A stretch of DNA of 54,153 nt from Bog-950 sp035299425 (GCA_035299425.1 DATGWP010000069.1:1-54153), one strand, 5' to 3'; positions 17,464-27,560 are shown, counted from the first letter of the stretch. Translations and numbers: made by a program. Notes: generated from the sequence alone by a model not told the origin.

Positions 17464-19911
17464 ATGAAGTATAAACTATTGCCCACCCTTGTATTGATAA
17501 TGGCTGTAATGATGGGTTCTGCGCAAACTGCCACCCCACCGGTACAGCCTGTGGCGCTCACCAAAAAGTCGTTTACTGCTAAGCAAGGTGATAAAGCATT
17601 CAACCGGTTCGACTTTAACATGGCTATAAAGTATTACAGCAAGGCGCTGAAGCATCCAAAGGCCAATCCGGACAGTATTTACCTGGTGCAGAAGATAGCC
17701 GACTCATACCGTATGCTTAATCAACCAGCCAGCGCTGAATTGTGGTATAAGCGTTTGGTAGATAAAAAAGTGGGGGGCGCCACCAATGTGTTTTACTATG
17801 CCGAAGCCCTGCGTGTAAACCAAAACTACCCCTTGGCTAAAGAGTACTATGAGCAATATAAAGCTGCCAACCCAACTGATAAAAATGTACAGGACATATT
17901 AGCTGGCCTTGACAACATGAAAGAGCTGTCGAAAGACCGCGGTATTTTCAAGGTAGATACTCTCGCTATTAATACTCCGCAATCAGAATTTGGCCCTGCT
18001 TTTTATAAAGACGGCAGTATATTTTTTACCAGTAACCGCAATGGCAGAAAAGACTCGAACATAAGCGACAATTGGAGCGCTAATAATTTTTACCAGATAT
18101 ACCTGGCTACCGCAGATAGCGGGGCTACTAAAGTAAGCAGTGTAAAAAAGATAAACGGGTGTAAGCCCAATGGCAAATTTCACGATGGGCCTGTTACTTA
18201 CTTTAAAGGCACTAACGAATTGATTTTTACCCGCAGCAATTATAAAAGCAGCACAGCTCAAACTGCCGGTGACCACCGCACCGTAAAACTGAAGTTGTAC
18301 ACAATGATGTACCCGGGTAAAAAAGCAAAGATTGTTTCACTACCGTTTAATAATGATGATTACTCTACAGCGCACCCTGCAATAACAGCCGATGGCAAAA
18401 CTCTCTATTTCAGTGCCGATAAGCTGGGTGGCCAGGGAGGCACCGACTTATATGTAACAACCCGTGAAGGCGGTGTATGGGCCGAGCCGAAGAACCTTGG
18501 CCCGGTTATCAATACAAAATACGATGAGAAGTTCCCTTTTATCGGTTATGATGGAACACTTTACTATGCCTCTAATGCATTGGATGGTTTAGGCGGTTTG
18601 GATATTTATAAAACCAAACAGGAGAACGGCGAATGGAGCAAACCGGAAAACCTGGGTGCACCGGTTAACAGCAACCGCGATGATTTTACCTTTATAATGG
18701 ATAGCACCAACAAGCACGGTTACTTTGCCAGCAACCGCCCTAATGGTGCCGGCGATGATGATATCTACCACTTTACTTATGATGAAACCAAATTGGATTA
18801 TAAGATAACTGTAAAGGTGGTAGATGCCGTAACCGGTCAGCCGGTGCCGCTGGCTTCGGTAGGTATAGACTGCAAAACACAAAACCCTGAGAATACGCTG
18901 GTTGATAAAACCGGTGAGCGGCTAGTAACTTTAAAGGGTGGCAAGCCATGCACTATACAGGTTATGAACTCAGGCTACAAAAGCAATAGCAAGGCTGTAA
19001 GCTATAAAGACAGAAACACCACCGTAACTATTGCATTGAAACCGGATGTAATTAAACTGCTGGTTACTGTAAAAGAAAAGGAAAGCCTGCAGCCAATACG
19101 CGATGCGGCTATATATGTGGCCCCTGCGGGTATGCCATCTATAAACAATGTAACGGATGAGAATGGTATAATGCAAACTACAGTGGCTGCGGGTAGCTAT
19201 GTGCTTTCTTCTCCCGATTATCCATCTATAAAAGGTGAGTTTTCGGAAAAGACGGCAGACCCTGCAACCGGTGAAGTTAAGCTTGACTTTTTTGTGCCGC
19301 GCGAAGAACTGATAGTAAACGTACCGCTCACTGCTAACTGCTTTACCAATACAGTAACGGTTAGCAATTTACAGTCGGGTGAAAAGAGCGAGGTAAGCCC
19401 AAATGCAAACGGTGAGGTAAGATTGGATTTGCAGGTAAATAGCAGATACCTGATAGAGCACGATGGCAAGGCAGATACTATATCTACTGTAGGGTTAAAA
19501 CCCGGCAAACAGATAGAAGGCCCCTGCAAGTTTTACGTGGGGCAAACCTGGATTATACGCGACATATACTACGACCTGAACAAATGGAACATACGCGCCG
19601 ATGCCTCGAAGGAACTTGACAACCTGGTACGTGTAATGAAAAACAACCCGGCATTGGAGATTGAGCTTGGCTCGCACACCGACTGCCGCGCCAGTGCTAA
19701 ATACAACGTCGTACTTTCTGCACGCCGCGCCCGCTCAGCGGTAGATTATATAGTGAAGAAGGGAATTAAGAGCCGCCGCATACTGGCTGCCGGTTATGGC
19801 GAGTCATCTATCATCAATGGCTGTATCTGCGAACCAACCAATGAGTCTAACTGCAACGACAACCAGCACCAGGCTAACCGCCGCACCGAAGTAAAGGTGT
19901 TGAAGTATTAA
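17464..19911 (+). CDS. PorE-like OmpA family protein (TPR, propeller, CRD, OmpA)
   Basis: An 815-residue protein of the periplasmic face of the outer membrane. Order: signal peptide (to GSAQ, residue 21), TPR-like helices (about 35-150), a PD40/WD40-type propeller (about 170-440) with FTSNRNGRKDSN, LYFSADKLGGQGGTDLY and GYFASNRPNG blades, carboxypeptidase-regulatory-like beta domains (about 450-680), and a C-terminal OmpA peptidoglycan-binding domain (YYDLNKWNIRADAS, HTDCRAS, LSARRA). This is the architecture of PorE, which ties T9SS parts to peptidoglycan, and of proteins co-encoded with SprF. The frame is open upstream to 17347, but ATG 17464 starts a good signal peptide. Confidence 0.88.
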   Translation: MKYKLLPTLVLIMAVMMGSAQTATPPVQPVALTKKSFTAKQGDKAFNRFDFNMAIKYYSKALKHPKANPDSIYLVQKIADSYRMLNQPASAELWYKRLVDKKVGGATNVFYYAEALRVNQNYPLAKEYYEQYKAANPTDKNVQDILAGLDNMKELSKDRGIFKVDTLAINTPQSEFGPAFYKDGSIFFTSNRNGRKDSNISDNWSANNFYQIYLATADSGATKVSSVKKINGCKPNGKFHDGPVTYFKGTNELIFTRSNYKSSTAQTAGDHRTVKLKLYTMMYPGKKAKIVSLPFNNDDYSTAHPAITADGKTLYFSADKLGGQGGTDLYVTTREGGVWAEPKNLGPVINTKYDEKFPFIGYDGTLYYASNALDGLGGLDIYKTKQENGEWSKPENLGAPVNSNRDDFTFIMDSTNKHGYFASNRPNGAGDDDIYHFTYDETKLDYKITVKVVDAVTGQPVPLASVGIDCKTQNPENTLVDKTGERLVTLKGGKPCTIQVMNSGYKSNSKAVSYKDRNTTVTIALKPDVIKLLVTVKEKESLQPIRDAAIYVAPAGMPSINNVTDENGIMQTTVAAGSYVLSSPDYPSIKGEFSEKTADPATGEVKLDFFVPREELIVNVPLTANCFTNTVTVSNLQSGEKSEVSPNANGEVRLDLQVNSRYLIEHDGKADTISTVGLKPGKQIEGPCKFYVGQTWIIRDIYYDLNKWNIRADASKELDNLVRVMKNNPALEIELGSHTDCRASAKYNVVLSARRARSAVDYIVKKGIKSRRILAAGYGESSIINGCICEPTNESNCNDNQHQANRRTEVKVLKY

Positions 19912-19933
19912 TACCTGATAAAGATGTCATAGC

Positions 19934-19975
19934 AAAAGTGAAGGCCCTTTCAATTTTGAAAGGGCCTTTACTTTT
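19934..19975 (+). terminator. Bidirectional intrinsic terminator after the ompA gene
   Basis: Two 20-nt arms (19934-19953 and 19956-19975) pair with one mismatch around a 2-nt loop; the core is aaggccctttcaa/ttgaaagggcctt. Flanking A and T runs make it effective for the T9SS operon and for the convergent lipoprotein gene. Confidence 0.85.
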
Positions 19976-19999
19976 ATATCTAATGTCTATTGCTTGATA

Positions 20000-20476
20000 T
20001 TATCTTACATCTACTCTAAACTCTTTGCTGGAGCTAACTTTGCCGGCAGGATAGTTTTGGCCGGTAGTGAAGGTAGATTTACCGGCTTCGAAAGAAACTC
20101 GGAAGCGGATTTGGTCGAAAGGCCTTAATGTATCAGGTACAAAATAGGTAACGGCATACTCGTAGCGGTTAACGCGTGGATCGAGCGTGTCCAGTTTCTG
20201 GAAGAACAAAGTATCGGGATACGTAGCCTGGTAGCCGTTGGTGCGGGTAGTATCTAAATCGTATTTGCCCAGTATCCAGTTAATAGGGCGGTCGGTAGTG
20301 AACTTAAATTTCATAGGCACCGAATCGCTTGGGAAATAGTAAGTGATGGTTGAATCAGGCAACACAATAGTTATTGGCTCCAGCGGCTCACCGGTTGTTT
20401 CTTTGGTGCAGCTGTTAACTAAAAGTATACCAGAGGCAACCAACGCCAGGGCAAAAAACAAAACTTTATTCTTCAT
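20000..20476 (-). CDS. Lipoprotein of unknown function
   Basis: A 158-residue predicted lipoprotein with lipobox LVNSC (Cys23) and an acidic, beta-rich body with many Thr, Asp and Pro residues. I do not recognise a family. Phrases such as TDRPINWILGKYDLDTTRTNGY and PFDQIRFRVSFEAGKSTF suggest an Ig-like or jelly-roll fold. It is convergent to the T9SS operon and shares its terminator. Upstream lies aldehyde dehydrogenase on the same strand with a hairpin in the gap, so it may be a separate unit. Confidence 0.65.
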   Translation of the reverse strand: MKNKVLFFALALVASGILLVNSCTKETTGEPLEPITIVLPDSTITYYFPSDSVPMKFKFTTDRPINWILGKYDLDTTRTNGYQATYPDTLFFQKLDTLDPRVNRYEYAVTYFVPDTLRPFDQIRFRVSFEAGKSTFTTGQNYPAGKVSSSKEFRVDVR

Positions 20477-20514
20477 TTAATCTATTTGAGTTTGTATTGG
20501 TGTTTGTATTCAAG

Positions 20515-20532
20515 TCTCCGCCAGGGCGGAGA
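20515..20532. repeat. Small GC-rich hairpin between same-strand genes
   Basis: An 8-bp perfect stem (tctccgcc/ggcggaga) with a 2-nt loop lies in the 65-bp gap. It has no T run on the minus strand, so it is not a clear terminator. It resembles short dispersed hairpins. Confidence 0.4.
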
Positions 20533-20541
20533 TATAGGGGA

Positions 20542-21996
20542 TTAGAAAAATTTAATCATAAAGTCGGTAACGGTTTGCGCCAGTTTGCCGTAAGGCTGCC
20601 AAAGCGGTGTTACCACGCTGCCACTGTGCAGGGCTTTAAGCACTGCGCGCTCGTTGCTAAACTCTTTAAACCCAAAGTGGCCGAAAGATTTACCAATACC
20701 CGAGTTGTTTACACCACCAAACGGTAAGTTAGGCTGCGATATGTGAACCAGGTTATCGTTTATACAAGTGCCGCCGGCGCTGGTATTGTTCAACCAGAAA
20801 TCCTGCTTGCTGCCCTTGGCCGAGAAGATGTAAAGCGCTAATGGCTTTTCTTTACCGTTTATAAGGTTCAAAACTTCATTCTCGGTTTTATAACCTATTA
20901 CCGGCAGTAGAGGCCCGAAGATTTCCTCTTCCATCACCTTGCTGTTAAGCGATACGTTTGACAGAATGGTAGGAGCAATGTAGTTATCGCTTTCATCCAA
21001 TTGCCCGCCCAGCTCTACCTTGGCGCCTTTGCTGATAGCATCGTTCAACACATTTTTAAGGCGGTTGAAGTGGCGGTTATTAATAATGTGGCTGATGTCT
21101 TTGCTCTGCTGCGGGTTCTCGCCAAACACCTTCTTGATATTGGCTATCAGCTTGGTAATAAACTCGTCTTTCTTGCTTTCGTGCACCAATACGTAATCGG
21201 GGGCTATGCAGGTTTGTCCGCAGTTGATAAGCTTGCCCCAGGTAATTTTCTTAACCGCGGCATCTATGTTAGCGGTCTCGTCTATAATTACAGGCGATTT
21301 GCCACCCAGCTCCAGGGTAACCGATGTAAGGTGGTCGGCCGCGGCGTGCATTACTACCTTGCCTACTGCCGGAGAACCGGTAAAGTGTATATGGTCAAAT
21401 TTAAGTTTCAGCAACTCGGTAGATACTGTGTGGTCACCTTCTATTACGGCTACTTCATTCTCGGTAAATACTTTGCCAATAAACTCTTTTACCACGGCTG
21501 ATGTATGCGGGGTGAACTCCGATGGCTTGATAATAACGCTGCAACCTGCAGCTACGGCAGCTACCAGGTGCTGTGCCGGCATCTGGAAAGGGTAGTTCCA
21601 AGGGGTTAGTAACAGGGCCATACCCTTAGGCTCGCTCACAATTTTAGAGGAAGAGCCCACATACATAATAGGGGTATCTACTTCTTGTGGTGCCATCCAG
21701 TCGTCCAGGTTGGCTATGGCGTGCTTACACTCCGATACGGTGTTATATATTTCAGCGTAAGCTGTTTCTACCTTGGGTTTGCGCAGGTCGGCATACACAG
21801 CATCTTCAATTTTGCTGCGCATTTCGTTTACCGTGGCAATCATCTTTTTCAGCTTTTCCTTGCGCTGCTTAGCCGTAGAGTTTTTAAGGTTCTGGCGGTT
21901 TTTAAACTGCGCATCGTAAATGCGGAAAATCTCTTCCAGCTTTGTGTTTGGGCTGATGGGGATATTCTTTACGGCGGTAGCGGTTGCTGTTTCCAT
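20542..21996 (-). CDS. NAD(P)-dependent aldehyde dehydrogenase, class 3 type
   Basis: Oxidises an aldehyde to the acid in the cytoplasm or at the membrane. The 484-residue product has all family motifs: TPWNYPFQMP (residues 131-140), cofactor Lys157 in IIKPSE, FTGSPAVGK, catalytic Glu229 in LELGGKSP and nucleophile Cys263 in CGQTCIAPD. The C-terminal block GKSFGHFGFKEFSNERAVL resembles class 3 (fatty/aromatic aldehyde) enzymes, which suggests a hydrophobic substrate. The frame extends to 22101, but ATG 21996 begins the recognisable protein. It has no operon partner of clear function. Confidence 0.9.
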   Translation of the reverse strand: METATATAVKNIPISPNTKLEEIFRIYDAQFKNRQNLKNSTAKQRKEKLKKMIATVNEMRSKIEDAVYADLRKPKVETAYAEIYNTVSECKHAIANLDDWMAPQEVDTPIMYVGSSSKIVSEPKGMALLLTPWNYPFQMPAQHLVAAVAAGCSVIIKPSEFTPHTSAVVKEFIGKVFTENEVAVIEGDHTVSTELLKLKFDHIHFTGSPAVGKVVMHAAADHLTSVTLELGGKSPVIIDETANIDAAVKKITWGKLINCGQTCIAPDYVLVHESKKDEFITKLIANIKKVFGENPQQSKDISHIINNRHFNRLKNVLNDAISKGAKVELGGQLDESDNYIAPTILSNVSLNSKVMEEEIFGPLLPVIGYKTENEVLNLINGKEKPLALYIFSAKGSKQDFWLNNTSAGGTCINDNLVHISQPNLPFGGVNNSGIGKSFGHFGFKEFSNERAVLKALHSGSVVTPLWQPYGKLAQTVTDFMIKFF

Positions 21997-22209
21997 GGTA
22001 TTGGTGTTTAAAGACGCTAAAAATAGAAATAATTTCTGCTTATAGAAAACGAATGAAGCGGGGGTAGATTGTAGGGGAAAAGCGGAAGTAATTATTACCA
22101 CACAGGCCCCAGATAAAAAGTAATGGCAAAAATTGAGAAGGGGCTGTATATCATAGCAAAACCACAGTAAATGATTTTAGTTTGTGCCATCAAATCTAAG
22201 TTGAAGTTA

Positions 22210-23466
22210 ATGGCACCCACCACTACGGCAATGAACAGAATACTGGCATTTGGCGGCAAACTTTTTATAAGTATAACCATAGGTGTAGTGTTTGTTGAGG
22301 TGATGTTGCGCCTGGTGCCGCTAAAGTATATGGGCTACAACTCTACCTTTCGGTTTGTAAGCGATAGCGCCACCGGGTATAAGCCAGCCCCCAACCAGGA
22401 TGCCGTGTATAATCTGGAGTGCCTGCGAAACCCCCATGTGAAAACCAATAGTCTGGGTATGCGCGGGGCAGAATGGACGGATACTGCGGGCCCGCGCATT
22501 GCGCTGTTGGGCGATTCGTATATGATGGCGCTTACCATGTCGGATGACAAGCACCTGGCTACACTGCTGCAGGCACACACCGGCGCACAAGTGCTTAACG
22601 CCGGCGTAAGCGGCTACGGCACCTACCAGGAACTGCTGGTATGGAAAGATTTGCTGAAAGAGCGGCACCCCGATATTACCCTGTTGTTTGTATACCTGGA
22701 GAATGATGTGCGCGATAGCCACTGCAAACTGTGCCGGGCCGAGAACCAGATATACTGCCCCTGCTGTGAAATAAAGAACGGAACGGTAACAAAGCGCACT
22801 GATTTTGAGATAAGGGCAGTGCCTGAAACCGGTTGGAAAGAGTGGCTAAAAAAGAACTGCTACACCTACGTATTGCTGCGAAAGTTAAAGAACGAAACCC
22901 GGACAACAGAAAAGCCCAAACAACATTTTTTCGATAAGGAAAGCTTTGCTTACAACGTTTACCGGCCGAACCTGAGCACCGGCTGGCAGGAGGGCTGGCA
23001 GGTGATTGAATGGTCGGTAAGGGAGTTGAAGCGGCAGTGCGACTCGGCGAACTCTAAATTGCTGATAGTAAACATTGGCGGTGTAATTCAAACAGCGTGG
23101 GACCTGCGCGTGGAAATGAAGAAGCAATTGGGCAATGATTATATACCGGAGGATTTTGATATAAAATACCCCATTAACCAGCTAAATGCCATTGCAGATT
23201 CGGCAGGGGTAGAGGTGCTTGATTTGTTGCCGGCCTTTGTAGCATACCGCAACAGGCATAAGCTGCCGGAGCCCGTGTTTAGCTGGTGTTGCGATGGGCA
23301 CTGGAACCCCCTGGGCCATCGGTTAGCTGCCGACCTGGTGTATAACCATTTGGTACAACTAAAGTGGATTGATGGCCGCCCCATACCCGCCACACCGGCA
23401 CCCGCCGAAGTTTTAGGGCCGCAGTTGATGGAGGATATTTACACGGGCCAAACCGTAAAATTTTAA
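22210..23466 (+). CDS. SGNH/GDSL-type hydrolase with N-terminal membrane anchor
   Basis: A 418-residue esterase or acyl-transfer-type protein. A hydrophobic anchor near residues 17-36 is followed by the SGNH domain: nucleophile block LLGDSYMM (Ser103), NAGVSGYGTYQ, and the C-terminal catalytic pair in DGHWNPLGH. Such anchored SGNH proteins often act on cell-surface polysaccharides or lipids, but the substrate is unknown. ATGs at 22171, 22210 and 22231 are all in frame. A weak promoter-like box at 22178-22184 would exclude the first, so 22210 is chosen; this is uncertain. Confidence 0.8.
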   Translation: MAPTTTAMNRILAFGGKLFISITIGVVFVEVMLRLVPLKYMGYNSTFRFVSDSATGYKPAPNQDAVYNLECLRNPHVKTNSLGMRGAEWTDTAGPRIALLGDSYMMALTMSDDKHLATLLQAHTGAQVLNAGVSGYGTYQELLVWKDLLKERHPDITLLFVYLENDVRDSHCKLCRAENQIYCPCCEIKNGTVTKRTDFEIRAVPETGWKEWLKKNCYTYVLLRKLKNETRTTEKPKQHFFDKESFAYNVYRPNLSTGWQEGWQVIEWSVRELKRQCDSANSKLLIVNIGGVIQTAWDLRVEMKKQLGNDYIPEDFDIKYPINQLNAIADSAGVEVLDLLPAFVAYRNRHKLPEPVFSWCCDGHWNPLGHRLAADLVYNHLVQLKWIDGRPIPATPAPAEVLGPQLMEDIYTGQTVKF

Positions 23467-23913
23467 GGCGTAAGTAGTAGCAGCGCACGGGTTGCGAATA
23501 CCGGGCGCAAAATTGAAAAATGGCTACCCCCCTGATGTGCTATGCCTTTGTTTTTGAGCCTGTTGTAAAATGGAGTGGCTACCCCACCCCTGCGTTTGGG
23601 CAAAATAAAATTTTACCTATATCGGTAATGAGATTACCGTATACAGTAATGTGCCATAAGGTTGCCCTGCCGGGCAAAACAATTACAAAGAACGTTGCTA
23701 CATATAAAGCGCCACTTAATTTGACGGTGCTTTATAGTAACATGCAAAGGTACGGCAAATACTGCTTTAAGCGGCGTATTACTTATTGATGTTTTTGACA
23801 GTGGATGAACGTGGGGTGTTGAATGTATAGTGGTGCAAACGCGGTATAGTACCGTGTAGTTATAGGCTACTATCTTGGTAGGACATAGGTACAGCCCATA
23901 ACTGCTCGTCTTT
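23467..23913. other. 447-bp gene-free convergent intergenic region
   Basis: No credible gene is seen. The region holds several small hairpins: cggtaat/attaccg (23623-23639), ttgccc/gggcaa near 23661-23676, and an imperfect one near 23700-23735. An 89-codon frame at 23520-23789 has no family likeness and is not called. No obvious terminator is present for either flanking gene. Confidence 0.5.
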
Positions 23914-26448
23914 CTACATTTTTACCCAGCGTTTTCTTACACTGCCGGCGCTGCTTGTCATTTCAGCAATATAAATACCGGCACTGAACCTGCTTATATC
24001 AACCGGTGCTTTGCCTGGCTGCTTTACTTCCAGCAACAGCTGCCCTTTAAGATTAAAAATCCGCATTACATCAATGGCCAGGCCGCCTGCATTTATATAC
24101 AACAACGAATTTGCCGGGTTGGGATATACACTGAACGATGTAACACTAAGCGATGGAGCCCCAACCGTTGGGTCTATCAAGGTATTACTGGTAGTATTTG
24201 TAACTACGGGGGCATTAAAATCGAAATAGATAAAGGCCGTGTTGTTAATGGTGGTGCCAATGGTAAGGTTATCCTTCAGCTTTACTTTATACTGCACATA
24301 GCCATGGCTGGCAGGTTCATTCGTGTTGCTATCGGGCAGGTTGATGTTGGCAAAGTTAAACCTCAGCGCTTTTTGCTTTATCTGCACCATGGGCTGATGG
24401 CTGTATGCCAGCAATTGAAAAGTGCTCTCATCAATATTAGAATCTAATGTATCGGTAATGTAAATATGAATAGCCTCGGCATTACCGGTGTTTTGAAAGT
24501 TAACGGTGTACGTCAACCACTTTTGCGAAGTATCGATACCCCCTACAGGCGAAACCAGTTTGTCGTTAGGGTCATACGAACTAACCACAGTAAAACAATG
24601 GGTAAGACTATTGTTAGCCGGGTTATTATCACCGGCTACGGGTGTTACATTTACAGCAAAGCAAACCTGTTGGCCCATTTGCGCCGTAGTATCTGTTTGC
24701 AATGAAAACCTAAAGTCTGTATTAGGGTTTACGGCAGCCCAATTGCTGATGGTATACGTAAGCGTATTACCTGTAACCACCGGCGTAAGCGCGCCGTTAG
24801 CTGCACCTGTATAAGTAGCTGGTCCGCTGATAGTAATTACCACTTGTCCGCTCACATTAGTGGTATTACAATACTGCTGGTTCCAGAAATAGGCATAATC
24901 GCCCACATGTACATCTATCATACTAATCTCCGCAGGGCGGGCCCTTCCATGCATTAAAACCGACCATGCACCTACATCAAAACCCGGTTTGCAGGTAAGG
25001 GCAAAATCAAGGCTGTTTTCAAACGAATCGACAGCTGTAAGCACAGCCGTATCAACTCCGCTTAACGGACACGAAACATTAAAAGGAATATCGGTGGTAT
25101 CAATAGTTACTGCATAGGTATCTATACCGGTATCAAAAGTATAATTACCGTTAGTAACAGTGAGGGTTTGCTCTATCAATGTGCTACCCTGTAACAAACT
25201 AACTTTTAACATAGAGATTGCAGTTTCGCCAGCATTACGTATGCAATTGCTGTTATCATCTTTATACGCATTACCGGTAATGTTCCATAACGCTGAACAG
25301 TTATGTGTATTCATCGCATCGCATAAAGGCACATTGGCTATAGAGGGAATACTGGTTTGAATTGCGCCATAATTGGGCAGACAAAGAATGTTTGCGCTGT
25401 CAAACTTCAGGTATTCTAATTGTCTTAAATCAGGAAGGCAATGCAGGTCTGGATTACCATCGCAATACAATGTTTCTATTGGCAAAGGCAGCGCAGGCAA
25501 ACTGGTAAGTTGATTGTTGCTACAGTTAAGATCACGCACTGTGTTGGGTAATGCAGGCAAACTGGCAAGCTGGTTATTGCTGCAGTCAAGTACAAATGTT
25601 GAACCAGGCAGGGTAGGCAAAGAGATAAGCTGGTTATTATTGCAATGAATTGAATTCAGAGAAGAAGGCAGAGCAGGAATGGATGTAATCTGGTTATTGG
25701 AACAATATAGCATTCCAATGTTCAAAAGCTGATTTAGCTGCCCGGGCAATGCAGTTAGTTGATTAGAGTTACAATTCAATAGGCCTAAATATAGTGGCAA
25801 AGCAGGCAAAGAGCTTAGATTGTTTGAATAGCACCGTAATTCTTCCAATCCTGAAGGTAGAGCCGGCAATGCTGTTATATAGTTATCTCCACAATCAAGT
25901 ACTTCGAGCGCGGCAGGCAATACCGGCAGACTGGTAAGTTGATTAGCATAGCACTCTAAATATTCTAGCCCCGCCGGTAATTGAGGCAAACTCGTTAACA
26001 TATTATAACCGCAATCAAGCTGTAATAATGTAGCAGGTAATACTGGCAAACTACTAATGGAATTACCCGTGCAATTAAGCGACCTAAGCATTGGCGGAAG
26101 GGTCAAGGCTGTTATACTATTATTATCACAGTATAAACCTCGTAAGCAGGGAGAAAGATACGGCAATGTGTTTAGTGAATTCCATTCACAGTTTAGCTGC
26201 TGCAAACTGTCAAAATATTCTATACCAGTTAAGTCACTGATGTTGGCATGGCTGCATCCAACCACTGTAGGACTGGTTATAGCACTACATGTTGTATCCA
26301 TCTGGTTACCGTTCATGCAGGCAGGAAAATTAGCTTGCAGGTAAGCAACAAAGTTAGCATCGGGTATGGTTACGTATTGAGCGTGGGCAGTAAATGATGC
26401 AAGCCAAAAAACAATACCGGGTATAAAAATACGTAGTAGATGTTTCAT
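23914..26448 (-). CDS. Secreted leucine-rich-repeat protein with T9SS type A sorting domain
   Basis: An 844-residue secreted protein. The signal peptide ends TAHAQ (residue 24). About 14 leucine-rich repeats of 20-21 residues follow (roughly 80-370), with the form LxxLxCxxNQLTSLPALP and a Cys in most units. Next come an SdrD-B-like beta domain (GNAYKDDNSNCIRNAGE, near 390), a DUF11/DUF7619-type region beginning YDPNDKLVSPVG, and a type A sorting domain (FSVYPNPANSLLYI to RKRWVKM). It is cargo of the type IX secretion system and probably a surface binding protein; the ligand is unknown. It is read alone, convergent to the SGNH hydrolase. Confidence 0.9.
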   Translation of the reverse strand: MKHLLRIFIPGIVFWLASFTAHAQYVTIPDANFVAYLQANFPACMNGNQMDTTCSAITSPTVVGCSHANISDLTGIEYFDSLQQLNCEWNSLNTLPYLSPCLRGLYCDNNSITALTLPPMLRSLNCTGNSISSLPVLPATLLQLDCGYNMLTSLPQLPAGLEYLECYANQLTSLPVLPAALEVLDCGDNYITALPALPSGLEELRCYSNNLSSLPALPLYLGLLNCNSNQLTALPGQLNQLLNIGMLYCSNNQITSIPALPSSLNSIHCNNNQLISLPTLPGSTFVLDCSNNQLASLPALPNTVRDLNCSNNQLTSLPALPLPIETLYCDGNPDLHCLPDLRQLEYLKFDSANILCLPNYGAIQTSIPSIANVPLCDAMNTHNCSALWNITGNAYKDDNSNCIRNAGETAISMLKVSLLQGSTLIEQTLTVTNGNYTFDTGIDTYAVTIDTTDIPFNVSCPLSGVDTAVLTAVDSFENSLDFALTCKPGFDVGAWSVLMHGRARPAEISMIDVHVGDYAYFWNQQYCNTTNVSGQVVITISGPATYTGAANGALTPVVTGNTLTYTISNWAAVNPNTDFRFSLQTDTTAQMGQQVCFAVNVTPVAGDNNPANNSLTHCFTVVSSYDPNDKLVSPVGGIDTSQKWLTYTVNFQNTGNAEAIHIYITDTLDSNIDESTFQLLAYSHQPMVQIKQKALRFNFANINLPDSNTNEPASHGYVQYKVKLKDNLTIGTTINNTAFIYFDFNAPVVTNTTSNTLIDPTVGAPSLSVTSFSVYPNPANSLLYINAGGLAIDVMRIFNLKGQLLLEVKQPGKAPVDISRFSAGIYIAEMTSSAGSVRKRWVKM

Positions 26449-26634
26449 AGGTAGGGGGGCGTGGTTCCCTTCAAATCTACAATAAATAGCGGAAAGCGAT
26501 TTTAATCAGCTATTTATTCGTTAGTGGCGCGTTTTATACGCATGCATTGATACAACCTCTTCGCTGTTCGCAGTGTTTCCGTGGCTTTTAGCGGCACAAC
26601 TTCGAGTTATTTAAAAGCAGAGTGCTCTACTTTG

Positions 26635-27549
26635 CTACCTCACCTCTCTCCACAAAAACTCCACCACTTGATGCATTACAATTTCAAACATGGCATCATC
26701 GCGGTCCCAGGGGGTGTGGCCCGCGTTGGGGAAAACGTATTCGGTATAGTTTAATTTTTGGCTGGTGTAGCGCTGGCGGCTGCCGCCAAGGCCTGCCATT
26801 TTGAAAGGTGCCCAGCCCTTAACCGCTCGCTTATAACCATACTGTACTATGCGGTCGGCATCGCCGTGTATGTGCAGCAGGGCGGGTTGGTGGTTGCCGA
26901 TAATACCCGTATCAAGCACTGCGCCGGCCAGGCTTATCATCCCTTTAATAGTGCCGGGTGGCAGGCTTAGGCTATCGGGCAAATACCGGTTGGCTTGTTT
27001 GCACAGTGTACCGGTGCATTCGGCGGTGCTATCTATAAAAGCAAGTTGCTGGGTAAGTATGGCACCGGCCGAGCTGCCGCCAACAAACAGTTTGGTTTTA
27101 TCTATACGGTATGTGTTGCCATTATCTATATCCTTTAGCAGCCAGCTAACCGCCGCGCGGCCATCGGCTACTGACTTAAGTATGTTTTTATAAGCAGCAG
27201 GTTTGCTGGCCATGCCCACCAGGGTGGTTAGGCGATAATCTATACTAACTGCTACGTAACCGCGTTGAGCCAACATGCGGCACATAATCGGTATCCGTTC
27301 TGATTTGCGGTGGCCGTGCATAAAACTGCCACCATGCGCCAGTATTACCACAGGGCGCAGGGTAGCCGTATCGCCTACCGGTTGGTAGATATCCATCCAT
27401 AGCGGTATGCCATCGGGCGAGGAGTAGATAACACTGTCGATAGTTACGTTGGTGAACAGTTCGTGTTTGTAGCGTTGCGTGCTGGTGTCGGCGGCGGATT
27501 TGTGGGTAGCGAAGTGGGAGGTGATGATAAGGGCCAGCAAAAATTTCAT
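26635..27549 (-). CDS. Secreted alpha/beta hydrolase (HSL/carboxylesterase type)
   Basis: A 304-residue exported esterase. A short signal peptide precedes the domain. The HGGSFMHG oxyanion motif lies near residue 85. The nucleophile is in GGSSAGAIL near 155, the acid in IHGDADRIVQYG near 235, and His in NAGHTPWDRDD near 285. These match the carboxylesterase/HSL superfamily, so it should act on short-chain or polysaccharide-linked esters. The frame is open to 27714 through repeat DNA; ATG 27549 is the true start by signal peptide. A remnant of a second copy of its 5' end is at 29745-29831. Confidence 0.85.
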   Translation of the reverse strand: MKFLLALIITSHFATHKSAADTSTQRYKHELFTNVTIDSVIYSSPDGIPLWMDIYQPVGDTATLRPVVILAHGGSFMHGHRKSERIPIMCRMLAQRGYVAVSIDYRLTTLVGMASKPAAYKNILKSVADGRAAVSWLLKDIDNGNTYRIDKTKLFVGGSSAGAILTQQLAFIDSTAECTGTLCKQANRYLPDSLSLPPGTIKGMISLAGAVLDTGIIGNHQPALLHIHGDADRIVQYGYKRAVKGWAPFKMAGLGGSRQRYTSQKLNYTEYVFPNAGHTPWDRDDAMFEIVMHQVVEFLWREVR

Positions 27550-27560
27550 GGGGCGAATGT

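Noticed and set aside
23520..23789. 89-codon open frame in the gap after the SGNH hydrolase
   Set aside because: It has no family likeness, no signal or domain pattern, and crosses several hairpins. Composition does not look coding.
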